Positions 7,692 through 15,720 of a stretch of DNA of 64,000 nt are shown piece by piece. This stretch comes from CSP1-5 sp964558395. Its GTDB lineage: Bacteria > Methylomirabilota > Methylomirabilia > Methylomirabilales > CSP1-5. Position numbers and translations under genes: made by a program. A model generated the notes under the pieces. That model made no database searches and was not told the DNA's origin. It saw nothing but the letters and a program-made list of their open reading frames with translations. Positions within the stretch are counted from its first letter, which is position 1. The number at the start of each line of letters is the position of its first letter. The stretch covers positions 1 through 64,000 of the forward strand of contig CAZLDS010000002.1 of NCBI GenBank assembly GCA_964558395.1. The letters run 5' to 3'.

Positions 7692-8336
7692 ATGCTGTGC
7701 GAGATCTGCGGAACGAGTGCCGCTCAGGGTGAAAAGACGTGCCTAGCGTGCGGTCACGCGCTGAAGGAGACCGGAAAGGCCGGAGGGGGGACCGCCTCGC
7801 TGGGAGGAGTCGACCTGGAGTTGGACGACGCCGAAGCCCCCGAAGTGGCAGTGCTTGAGGAAGAGGAAGCGCCGGTAGAGGAAGAGGCACGGCGGCGGGC
7901 TCAGCCGGCGCGGAAGGTATCGGATGCGCCTCCGCCGGTGTTCGCCCTGGAGCCGGCCGGCCTGCGGAAGCTCTTGGCCAAGCAGCCCGACATGCTGGAG
8001 CCGGGCCTCACGGTCTTCACCGAGAAGGGCAAGCCGGTGGGGGTGGGGTATGCCAGCGGGGTGGGGGTCATTGATGTGTTGGCCAAGGATTCGAGCGGTG
8101 CCTTTGTGGTGGTGAAGGTGGCAGAGCGGGGCCAGGGCGAAGAGCTGGTGACGGCGACGCTCCAACGGATGGGCTGGGTCCGCAAGCACCTCGGCAAGAA
8201 CAAGGACAAGGTGCGGGGCATCGTCCTGGTCGAGCAGGCCCCGGAGAATCTCAGTTACACCGTCTCCGCCATGGCAGGAACGATCATCTTCAAGACCTAC
8301 CGAGTGGCGGTAAGCTTCGAGGACGTGGAGATGTAA
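7692..8336 (+). CDS. Zinc-ribbon protein with a NucS-like domain lacking catalytic residues
   Basis: 214 residues. The N-terminus is a zinc ribbon (C3, C6, C17, C20), then an acidic low-complexity linker (about 45-85). The C-terminal domain resembles the NucS/DUF91 nuclease fold (LRKLLAKQPDMLEPGLTVF, GVIDVLAKDSSGAFVVV, LQRMGWVRKHLG). In active NucS enzymes the last strand reads E-x-K; here the aligned residues are Lys and Ala (VVKVAERG), though the Asp of VID is kept. It is therefore probably a non-cleaving nucleic-acid-binding protein (inference). GAGGGG precedes the ATG, and it overlaps tgt by one base. Confidence 0.7.
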   Translation: MLCEICGTSAAQGEKTCLACGHALKETGKAGGGTASLGGVDLELDDAEAPEVAVLEEEEAPVEEEARRRAQPARKVSDAPPPVFALEPAGLRKLLAKQPDMLEPGLTVFTEKGKPVGVGYASGVGVIDVLAKDSSGAFVVVKVAERGQGEELVTATLQRMGWVRKHLGKNKDKVRGIVLVEQAPENLSYTVSAMAGTIIFKTYRVAVSFEDVEM

Positions 8337-9451
8337 TGCCCTTTGAGCTGCTCGCGGGTGGTCCGACAGGGCCTCGGCGCGGGCGTCTACACACCCGCCG
8401 CGGGATTGTGGAGACCCCGGCCTTCATGCCCTGCGCCTCGGTCGGAGCGGTGAAGACTCTGTCCCCGCAAGAAGTCCGCGAGGCGGGGGTCGAACTCATT
8501 CTCTGCAATACATATCATCTCTACCTCCGGCCAGGTCACGAGCAGATACGGGAGCTGGGGGGGCTGCATGCTTTTACGGGATGGACGGGGCCGATCCTCA
8601 CGGACAGCGGCGGATATCAGGTCTTCAGCATGGCTCCGCTCCGGACCATCACGGACGAAGGCGTTCTCTTTCAATCCCATCTGGATGGGGTGCGCCATCT
8701 CCTCTCCCCGGAGCGGGCGATTGCCATCCAACAGGCCCTGCGATCGGACATTATCATGCCGCTGGACGAGTGCCCCCCGTATCCGATATCTCATGCAGAG
8801 GCAGCGGGTGCCTTAGAGCGGACCCTCCGATGGGCGGAGCGGTCCAGAGACATGCATAAAGAGAGTGATCAGATCCTCTTTGGGATTGTTCAGGGGGGCG
8901 TCTTTCCCGATCTCAGAGAGCGGGGGGTACGGGAACTCACGCGCCTCGGGTTCGGCGGATACGCCTTGGGCGGTCTCAGTGTCGGAGAGAGCAAGGCCGA
9001 GATTGAACAGGTCGCGCGGACGACGGCACCGCTGCTCCCCGCTGACCGCCCCCGATATCTGATGGGGGTGGGAACGCCCGAGGACATCCTGAGTGCGATG
9101 CGCTTCGGCATCGACCTCTTCGATTGTGTCATGCCCACGCGTCACGGGCGGACCGGGAATCTCTTTACGAGCATGGGCCGTCTTAACATCAAGGGGGCGA
9201 AATTTGCTCGGGACCCGTCGCCGCTGGATCCGACCTGTCAGTGTTATACCTGTCGCCATTTCTCGCGGGCCTATCTGCGTCACCTTTTCCTCGCGGGGGA
9301 GATTCTCGGACTCCGTCTTAACACGCTGCACAACCTCCATTTCTACGGTCATCTCATGCACGCGGCCCGTCGGGCCATCGCCGAAGGACACTACGAGGCG
9401 TTCCTCGCGGACGTGCTCAGCCGACTCTCGGGCGACGAGTCATCCGAATAA
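8336..9451 (+). CDS. tgt: Queuine/preQ1 tRNA-guanine transglycosylase
   Basis: 371 residues. It exchanges the wobble guanine of GUN-anticodon tRNAs for preQ1. Visible are GIVETPAFMPCASVGAVK, the substrate and active-site region ILTDSGGYQVFS, VQGGVFPDLRERG, the second catalytic region FDCVMPTRHGRTG, and the zinc site CQCYTCRHFSRAYLRH. The start overlaps the previous stop (TAATG). With queA it covers two committed steps of queuosine synthesis. Confidence 0.97.
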   Translation: MPFELLAGGPTGPRRGRLHTRRGIVETPAFMPCASVGAVKTLSPQEVREAGVELILCNTYHLYLRPGHEQIRELGGLHAFTGWTGPILTDSGGYQVFSMAPLRTITDEGVLFQSHLDGVRHLLSPERAIAIQQALRSDIIMPLDECPPYPISHAEAAGALERTLRWAERSRDMHKESDQILFGIVQGGVFPDLRERGVRELTRLGFGGYALGGLSVGESKAEIEQVARTTAPLLPADRPRYLMGVGTPEDILSAMRFGIDLFDCVMPTRHGRTGNLFTSMGRLNIKGAKFARDPSPLDPTCQCYTCRHFSRAYLRHLFLAGEILGLRLNTLHNLHFYGHLMHAARRAIAEGHYEAFLADVLSRLSGDESSE

Positions 9452-9481
9452 CATCGACACGCGAAAAGGGAGAGCGAACCG

Positions 9482-9817
9482 ATGATCGAGTTGGCGTACG
9501 CGGCAGAACAAGCAGCCCCGGCTGCACGCGGATTTTTGGATATGATTTTTATCTTGGGCCTCATGTTGGCCATCTTCTACTTCATTCTGATCCGTCCGCA
9601 GCAGAAAAAACAGCGGCAACACCAGGACATGCTCAAGGCGCTCAAGACCGGGGATCAGATCGTCACGATCGGTGGGATCTACGGGACGATCGTGGACATC
9701 GATGAGCTCAAGGTGAAAATCAAGATCGCTAACAATGTCAAGATTGACCTCGCCCGCGGCTCAATCCAGTCCCGGCTGGGCTGGGAGGGAGAAAAGAAGG
9801 GGAAAGAGGGCTCGTGA
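9482..9817 (+). CDS. yajC: Preprotein translocase accessory subunit YajC
   Basis: 111 residues with a short lead, one transmembrane segment (MIFILGLMLAIFYFILIRP) and the family hallmark RPQQKKQRQHQDMLKALKTGDQIVTIGGIYG. YajC associates with SecDF. The usual next genes, secD and secF, are absent; a polyamine transporter follows ten bases after the stop. Confidence 0.95.
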   Translation: MIELAYAAEQAAPAARGFLDMIFILGLMLAIFYFILIRPQQKKQRQHQDMLKALKTGDQIVTIGGIYGTIVDIDELKVKIKIANNVKIDLARGSIQSRLGWEGEKKGKEGS

Positions 9818-9827
9818 GGGGGGAGGC

Positions 9828-10880
9828 ATGCACCTGGAACTCAAGCAGGTCCGAAAGACCTTCGGCCAGGTGCCGGCGATTCAAGACGTCTCCTTTGCGG
9901 TGGAGCAGGGGGAATTCTTTACCCTCCTGGGGCCGAGCGGCTCCGGCAAGAGCACCATCCTCCGCCTGATCGCCGGATTCGAGCTTCCGGATAACGGCGC
10001 AATCCTCCTCAAGGGGGAAGGACTCGGAACGACCCCGCCCTATTGCCGACCGGTCAATACCGTCTTTCAGCACTACGCGCTCTTTCCTCACCTGTCGGTC
10101 TTCGAGAATGTTGCCTTCGGCCTCCGGATGCGGCATCTGCCCGCCCCCGAGATTCGCGTCCGGGTCGAGGAGGCGCTCGCCATGGTCCACATGGCCGACG
10201 CGGCGGCGCGGGCGCCGCATCAGCTCTCGGGCGGGGAGCAACAACGGGTTGCTTTGGCACGCGCGTTGATCAACCGTCCGGAACTCCTCCTTCTCGATGA
10301 GCCGCTGGGTTCTTTGGACTTGAAGCTACGACAGCAAATGCAGGCCGAGCTCAAAAGCCTGCAGCATCGCATTGGGATTACCTTCCTGTACGTGACGCAC
10401 GATCAGCACGAGGCGTTGGCCTTGTCGGATCGCGTGGCGGTGATGGATCGGGGACGGGTCCTGCAGGTGGGAACGCCGGCAGAGATCTACGAGCGTCCCC
10501 GCACGCGATTCGTGGCTGAGTTTGTCGGGCGGGTGAGCTTTCTGTCCGGCCTGGTGCAGTCTGTTGGCGAGGGGTTCGTCGAAGTCATCGTGGGCGGCGT
10601 GCCTCCCCAGCGTGTCCCCGCATCGGTGTCCGTTGCCGTGGGGAGTCGAGTCCTGCTACTCCTTCGCCCGGAGTGGGTGCAACTCGACCGGGACGGCGAC
10701 GGCCTCCCGGGTCGGGTTGTGCGTGTGCTGTATCACGGAGGCGAGACCCTCTGCACGGTGTGCCTCGGGGCGGACCTCGAGGTGGTGGCACGGTCCACGC
10801 TCAGCGGCCACCACATTGGGGAAGAGGTCCGGGTCAGTTGGGACCCGGCCCACCACCATCTCTTCCCGGACCCCTCTTGA
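9828..10880 (+). CDS. potA: Spermidine/putrescine-type ABC transporter ATPase
   Basis: 350 residues. Walker A is LLGPSGSGKSTILRLIAGFE, the signature is LSGGEQQRVALARAL, Walker B is LLLLDEPLGSLD and the switch His is YVTHDQHEALAL. The C-terminal TOBE-like domain (from about 240) is typical of the PotA/FbpC group. ATG at 9828 follows GGGGGGAGG, giving the family N-terminus MHLELKQVRKTFG. It is first in a four-component operon whose binding protein resembles PotD, hence the polyamine call. Confidence 0.9.
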   Translation: MHLELKQVRKTFGQVPAIQDVSFAVEQGEFFTLLGPSGSGKSTILRLIAGFELPDNGAILLKGEGLGTTPPYCRPVNTVFQHYALFPHLSVFENVAFGLRMRHLPAPEIRVRVEEALAMVHMADAAARAPHQLSGGEQQRVALARALINRPELLLLDEPLGSLDLKLRQQMQAELKSLQHRIGITFLYVTHDQHEALALSDRVAVMDRGRVLQVGTPAEIYERPRTRFVAEFVGRVSFLSGLVQSVGEGFVEVIVGGVPPQRVPASVSVAVGSRVLLLLRPEWVQLDRDGDGLPGRVVRVLYHGGETLCTVCLGADLEVVARSTLSGHHIGEEVRVSWDPAHHHLFPDPS

Positions 10881-10896
10881 TCGTGGGAGCCCGTGC

Positions 10897-12537
10897 GTGC
10901 GCAAGCTCTTTCTTCCCCCGCTCCTGTGGGTAAGCGGCCTCTTTTTCTTCCCCCTCGTCCTGATCGTTCTATATAGCCTGGCCCAACGACGGTCCTATGG
11001 AGGGGTCGAATGGGTCCTGAGCGGCGACAGTTACGCCCGACTCCTTGAACCCGTCTATGCGGGGGTCGCCTTCTGGTCGATCGGGATCGCGCTGCTCACG
11101 ACCGTCATCACGCTCCTTCTAGGACTGCCGGTTGCCTACAGCCTCATCCTGCTTCCTCGGCGCCGTCGATATCTCGCCCTCCTCGTCTTGATAATTCCCT
11201 TTTGGACAAACTTCCTGGTCCGGACCTATGCCTGGATGTTTCTCTTGGGGCGGGAAGGGCCGATCGGTACCTTTTTGACATGGCTCGGGCTGCCCCCGCT
11301 CACCATCCTCTTCTCCCCCGGCGCGATCGTCCTGGGCCTCGTCTACAGCTACCTCCCGTTTATGATTCTTCCCATCTTTGCGGCCATGGAGCGGATCGAC
11401 CCGTCTACTGTCGAGGCGGCGCAAGACCTTTACGCCAGGCCGCACCACCTCCTCTGGCGTGTCTGGCTCCCGCTGAGCCTTCCCGGCGTGGCGGTGGGGA
11501 TGCTCTTGGTGTTTATCCCGTCGGTCTCTGCCTTTGTGATCCCGGACCTGCTGGGGGGGGCGAGAGATCTGATGTTGGGCAACCTGATCCAGGAGCAGTA
11601 TCTGGTCGTCCGGGATTGGCCCTTCGGTTCCTCTCTGTCGACGATTCTCCTGAGCGTGACGATTGTGGGGGTCCTGCTCTTTCGGCCCTGGACTCGCCGG
11701 GATCAGGCTCGGCCACAACTGCTCACCGGCGAGACCCCAGCGCCCTGGACACTCACGTCGGGACCCCTGCACTGGATGGGTCGCATCATCACGGGAGGCG
11801 TCTTTCTCTTTCTCTATGCCCCGGTCGGTCTTCTGATCCTGTACTCCTTCAACGCCTCTCGGTTCACCGCCGTCTGGCGCGGCTTCACGCTTGAATGGTA
11901 TGTTCGTTTGATCCACAACGAGGCCGTCATCACGGCGGCGTGGACGAGCCTGGAAGTGGCCCTCGTTTCGACGCTGCTTTGCCTGATTGTTGGGACGGCG
12001 GCTGCGCTGGCCCTCCGAAGATCCGAGGGGGCGGGGGTGATCCTGACGGGCTTGTACTTGCTGGTGGTCATCCCGGAGATCACGTTCGCCGTTGCCCTGC
12101 TGCTCTTCTTTGTCACAGTCGGTGTCCCGCTTGGTCGGATGAGCATCATCCTGGCCCATGCCACCTTTAATCTCCCGCTGGTGGCTCTTCCGGTCCGGGC
12201 CCGTCTTCAGCAGGTGGGACGCGGCGTCGAGGAAGCGGCCATGGATCTCGGCGCGGACGAAGCCCGGACTCTGCGGCGTGTCCTGCTTCCGCTTCTCCGC
12301 CCGGCCCTCTTGGTCGGCGGGATTTTGAGTTTTACGGCATCCTTGGATGACTTCGTGGTGGCCTACTTCGTGACAGGCCCCGGGGCCACCACCCTTCCTA
12401 TTCGGGTGTATTCGCTGGTGAAGTATGGGGTGACCCCTGAAGTGAACGCCCTCTCGGCTTTGCTCCTCCTGCTCTCCATTAGCCTGATTACGGGCGCATT
12501 GGTCTGGCAGGGGCGACGCATCGGAATGGAGCTATGA
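10897..12537 (+). CDS. potBC: Fused polyamine ABC permease, PotB-PotC in one chain
   Basis: 546 residues. The first half (to about 270) is PotB-like: several membrane spans, then the EAA loop AMERIDPSTVEAAQDLYA with LPLSLPGVAVG. A polar linker (RPWTRRDQARPQLLTGETPA) leads into a complete PotC-like half with its own first span (GGVFLFLYAPVGLLILYSF) and EAA loop (GVEEAAMDLGADEARTLRRVLLPLLRPALL). Normally these are two genes. GTG at 10897 is placed by GGAG seven bases upstream and by the start of the hydrophobic region. It ends overlapping potD by four bases. Confidence 0.88.
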   Translation: MRKLFLPPLLWVSGLFFFPLVLIVLYSLAQRRSYGGVEWVLSGDSYARLLEPVYAGVAFWSIGIALLTTVITLLLGLPVAYSLILLPRRRRYLALLVLIIPFWTNFLVRTYAWMFLLGREGPIGTFLTWLGLPPLTILFSPGAIVLGLVYSYLPFMILPIFAAMERIDPSTVEAAQDLYARPHHLLWRVWLPLSLPGVAVGMLLVFIPSVSAFVIPDLLGGARDLMLGNLIQEQYLVVRDWPFGSSLSTILLSVTIVGVLLFRPWTRRDQARPQLLTGETPAPWTLTSGPLHWMGRIITGGVFLFLYAPVGLLILYSFNASRFTAVWRGFTLEWYVRLIHNEAVITAAWTSLEVALVSTLLCLIVGTAAALALRRSEGAGVILTGLYLLVVIPEITFAVALLLFFVTVGVPLGRMSIILAHATFNLPLVALPVRARLQQVGRGVEEAAMDLGADEARTLRRVLLPLLRPALLVGGILSFTASLDDFVVAYFVTGPGATTLPIRVYSLVKYGVTPEVNALSALLLLLSISLITGALVWQGRRIGMEL

Positions 12538-13586
12538 GTCACCGCTCGGTCAGTCGGATACTGACGATCGGGGCGCTGTTGGTGATGACCGGATGCGGTT
12601 CTGGTCCATCCGAGTCGGGATTGGACCGCGAAGTCTATTTCTTTAATTGGGGAGATTACATCGATCCGGCCGTGCTCACCGCCTTTGCGCGGGAGTACGG
12701 CGTGCGGGTGGTGCAGGACAACTACGCCAGCAATGAGGACCTGCTCGCCAAACTGCAGGCCGGAGGCGTCGGATACGATGTCATTGTTCCCTCCGACTAT
12801 ATGGTGGAGGTGATGGTCAAAGAAGGTCTCCTCCGCACGCTGGACAAGAGCCGCCTCCCCAACCTGCGCCACATCGGGGCGCAGTATTTGGGACTCTATT
12901 ACGATCCTGAAAACCGCTATTGTGTCCCGTATCTCTGGGGGACCACCGGCGTGGCCTACGATGCGGACCGCGTTCCGCCACCGGACAGTTGGTGGGTTCT
13001 GTGGGAGACACCCTATCGAGGCCGGATCAGCATGCTCAATGACCAGCGTGAGGCCATCGCCGTGGCCTTGCGGCTCTTGGGCTTTTCCATCAACTCAACC
13101 GATCGTGACGAGCTGCAGGCCGCCGGGGTCCTCCTCCAAAAACAGAAACCGCACGTCCGGACGTATAACAGCGAAAATTACGATCAACTGCTCGTACAGG
13201 GGGAGGTCGTGTTAGCCCATGCGTGGAACGGGGACGTCGCCAAAGCGGCCGAGGAAAAACCCTCCCTCAAGTTTGTGATTCCCAAAGAAGGCGGCACCAT
13301 TTTTTACGATAACCTCTGTATCCCGCGATCTTCCCGACGTCCCAGCACCGCCGAAGCTTTCATAAACTATCTGCTCAGGCCGGAGGTGGCGGCGCGCATC
13401 GTCCGCTACACCATGCAAGCCTCTCCCAATGACGGGGCCCGCGCCCATCTCCCCCGAGCGATTTTGGACAACCCCGCGGTCTATCCGCCGACACAGGCGA
13501 TGGCGCGGCTGGACACGATTCGGGACGTGGGGCCAGCCCTCGTCCTCTATGACCGGGTCTGGACCGAAATCAAAGCTCACCGCTGA
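12534..13586 (+). CDS. potD: Spermidine/putrescine-binding lipoprotein
   Basis: 350 residues, a family-1 periplasmic binding protein. The N-terminus has a lipoprotein signal with Cys21 (LLVMTGCGSG). The mature part begins VYFFNWGDYIDPAVLTAFAREYGVRVVQDNYASNEDL, the PotD/PotF hallmark, and continues with YDVIVPSDYMVEVM and VPYLWGTTGVAYD. It delivers ligand to the fused permease. Polyamine specificity is by family resemblance only. ATGA overlap with the permease gene indicates coupling. Confidence 0.92.
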   Translation: MSHRSVSRILTIGALLVMTGCGSGPSESGLDREVYFFNWGDYIDPAVLTAFAREYGVRVVQDNYASNEDLLAKLQAGGVGYDVIVPSDYMVEVMVKEGLLRTLDKSRLPNLRHIGAQYLGLYYDPENRYCVPYLWGTTGVAYDADRVPPPDSWWVLWETPYRGRISMLNDQREAIAVALRLLGFSINSTDRDELQAAGVLLQKQKPHVRTYNSENYDQLLVQGEVVLAHAWNGDVAKAAEEKPSLKFVIPKEGGTIFYDNLCIPRSSRRPSTAEAFINYLLRPEVAARIVRYTMQASPNDGARAHLPRAILDNPAVYPPTQAMARLDTIRDVGPALVLYDRVWTEIKAHR

Positions 13587-13600
13587 TCGCGACCTTCAGT

Positions 13601-13792
13601 GGGCAGCACCTCCGGGCCCTCGCTCCGGACCTCCGCGGCGACCCTGTTCGGCGGCTTGCGGCCTGGGTCCCTCCGTGTTCATGCTCCGTGCAAAGCACAT
13701 GGGCACGGAGCCCGCCTCGGTTTCCCAGCCCGTCGCCTGCCGAGGGACGCCGGCGCTCCCGGCATGTCGCTGGGGCCCTGGAAATGCTGCCC
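13601..13792. other. Self-complementary 192-nt intergenic segment: candidate structured RNA or MITE-like element
   Basis: The ends match as inverted repeats: GGGCAGCA (13601-13608) with TGCTGCCC (13785-13792), then GGGCCC (13614-13619) with GGGCCC (13773-13778). Further in are GCGAC (13638-13642) with GTCGC (13766-13770) and GTCCCTC (13667-13673) with GAGGGAC (13742-13748). At the exact centre is a 9-bp stem GCTCCGTGC/GCACGGAGC (13683-13711). No protein reading is convincing. A rod-like RNA of 6S size or a small inverted-repeat element are both possible, and the strand is undecided. Confidence 0.4.
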
Positions 13793-13833
13793 AACAGAGC
13801 AAACTTCGCTGCTTATGGTTATATACGTTTTTC

Positions 13834-13861
13834 GTGAACTATGAACTCTGAACCGTGAACT
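13834..13861 (+). repeat. 7-bp tandem repeat, GTGAACT type
   Basis: Four heptamers in exact register: GTGAACT, ATGAACT, CTGAACC, GTGAACT, ending three bases before the stop codon of the following reverse-strand gene. Confidence 0.7.
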
Positions 13862-13863
13862 TC

Positions 13864-14730
13864 TTACTGTTTGCGGGTGACCACGATAATCGAGTAGGCG
13901 AGTTTATAGAATGGAAAGCGCTGTGCCAGGCGGAAGTCACACCGCGCGAGAGACTGGAGGAGCCGGGCGTGGTGCGCCTTGAGAGGAAGTTTTTCCTTGG
14001 GAGGATCCGTGATGTGCTCGGGAAGGAGTGACGAGAGGATGTGCATTCCGCCGCGTTCGGTCACGACGAGACCGTGCCGGTTCAGGTGGGATTCCATTTC
14101 CCGCGAGGTGAATGTCTTATACGTCAAATCCACCTTTGAGTCGCGGGTGAGGTATTCATACGTCCATCGTCTCAGGTCCCCTTGGCGCCGGGTCGTGAGG
14201 GCGTTCCAGAGTTCGTCCGCGTGAAAGAGGAGGCCAAAGTGCCACTTGTTGTCGTACTCGAGCGTCACCGTGCCACCGGGACGGCAGACCCGCGCCATCT
14301 CGGCGATCGCCCGCTCGTAGTCCGGGATATGGCCGATCACATCCCCGTACGCCGAGACGAAATCCGCCGAGCCGTCCTGAAGGGGGATCTGTGTGGCATC
14401 TCCCTGCATGAGGGTGACATTCGTCAGCCCCTGCATCGTGAGTTTCTCTTGGACCTTTCGCATCAACGCATTTGAGATGTCGATCGCAATCACGTGTTTT
14501 GCCCTGGGAGCGAACTGGACCGTCTGCAGGCCTGACCCGCAGCCGACGTCCGCAACGATTTTCCCGAGCCACTGCGGCGCGAGCTTCTGGACAAAATGAT
14601 CTACGAATCGGAAGCCATTAACATAGAAGGGGTTGATCCGGTCGTCGAGGATGTCGTACTCCTCGGCCATGAGGTCATATGCCTTCTGGACTAGTTTGAC
14701 CTGATTCGGATCGAACGCGTTCGCGCCCAT
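13864..14730 (-). CDS. Class I SAM-dependent methyltransferase
   Basis: 288 residues with a central Rossmann methyltransferase domain: motif I IVADVGCGSGLQTVQFA, the acidic end of strand 2 VIAIDISNALM, QGDATQIPLQDGSADFVSAYGDVIGHIPD (motifs II/III) and VCRPGGTVTLEYDN. The N-terminal helix LVQKAYDLMAEEYDILDDRINPF and the C-terminal 110 residues (KTFTSREMESHLNRHG) may select the substrate, which is unknown. The ubiquinone/menaquinone methyltransferase family is related, but its specific motifs are not present. It sits upstream of nothing obvious, with the broken rlmI gene behind it. Confidence 0.75.
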   Translation of the reverse strand: MGANAFDPNQVKLVQKAYDLMAEEYDILDDRINPFYVNGFRFVDHFVQKLAPQWLGKIVADVGCGSGLQTVQFAPRAKHVIAIDISNALMRKVQEKLTMQGLTNVTLMQGDATQIPLQDGSADFVSAYGDVIGHIPDYERAIAEMARVCRPGGTVTLEYDNKWHFGLLFHADELWNALTTRRQGDLRRWTYEYLTRDSKVDLTYKTFTSREMESHLNRHGLVVTERGGMHILSSLLPEHITDPPKEKLPLKAHHARLLQSLARCDFRLAQRFPFYKLAYSIIVVTRKQ

Positions 14731-14758
14731 GCATTCCCCCGCGCGAGGGTGGTCGCCG

Positions 14759-15633
14759 TCATAACCGTTCTAGGAGGACGGACTTGAGATACGTGGTTTC
14801 CTTCAGGCCCAAGAGGGCCGGGTGGTCGTCCGACTGGGTCCGAATCGCCCGGATCCGATACTGAGTTCTCGCATCGGCCGCCGCATCCTCAAGCATCTGG
14901 AGAAAGGTTGCCTCACTCACGTAGTAGGAGCAGGAAGAACCCCTGCGAATCCCCCCGTATACCAGAAGCAATCCAGCACCTCCCGGTCTGCGGCGAGCGG
15001 ACGTATCGCCAGTCGGTTATCCCGTTGATCCAGGTAGAAACCGATTTTTTGTCCCGTAGCGATGTTGACCCGGAAACGAAGGTTGTCCTCCGCAATGGTC
15101 ACGACCGGGTCGAAAGCCCTCTCGAGGAAATCCTTCTCGACGGGAAGGCTTTCCAGCAGCCGCGCAGAGGCGTCATTCCGCGCAAAGGTCTCCCGGGGAC
15201 TCAAGAGTTCCTGGGTCACCGGCACCAAGACCCCCTGAAGGCGGTCCATCCCCGCCGTGAGGATTTGTACCACCACGATATCCTCATAGCGGTCAATGAC
15301 GAGACCTGGCAGCGCATCTGCCTCGGCATGGACCACGCGGATGCCCGTGGAGCGAATGGCGAGTCGCTGCCGGCAGGCGATGGCCGCCGCGATCCGCCGG
15401 CGGAAGAAGTCAGCATTAATTGACTCCGCTTCTCGCGTGAGGAGACGGACCACGATCTGGGAGTCCGCGTTGATGTACCCTCGGCCCAGAAACCGGCGCA
15501 GAGCCCCGTAAAGGTCAACGACGCTCCCTTTCTCGGACGCGCCTTCGGTTTCCTCCACATCCGTTTGGTAGATCCAGGGATGCCCCCTGAGAAGAGGCTG
15601 GTGCCCCTGACGGCGGAGGAGGACACTAGCCAT
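14759..15633 (-). pseudogene. rlmI: 23S rRNA m5C methyltransferase RlmI, broken by an internal deletion
   Basis: Codons from 15633 give an intact RlmI N-terminal half: the PUA domain (RRQGHQPLLRGHPWIYQTDVEE, GRGYINADSQIVVRLL) and the start of the catalytic domain up to DCFWYTGGF. There the frame runs into a stop at 14917. A second frame continues at once with the family C-terminus (SCSYYVSEATFLQML, DDHPALLGLKETTYLKSVLLERL). About 110-120 residues that should hold the SAM-binding motif, the DPP motif and most of the active site are missing at roughly 14940-14950, and the join is out of frame. Intact enzymes are about 390 residues. An assembly collapse could mimic this. Confidence 0.8.
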
Positions 15634-15720
15634 GCCCGCGTTCTTCCGTGGCTCCGCAAAAGTGTCAACTATGTACTGTCCATGGGGGAAAATTGCAAGG
15701 GAAAAAGGGCGGCCACGTTG

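Noticed and set aside
11119..12159. A 346-codon reverse-strand frame in the fused permease gene
   Set aside because: Very hydrophilic mirror of membrane-protein codons with no start signal or homology.
13587..13863. SRP RNA, RNase P RNA or tmRNA in the structured spacer
   Set aside because: None of the conserved cores could be found on either strand. The segment is therefore listed only as a candidate structured RNA or inverted-repeat element.
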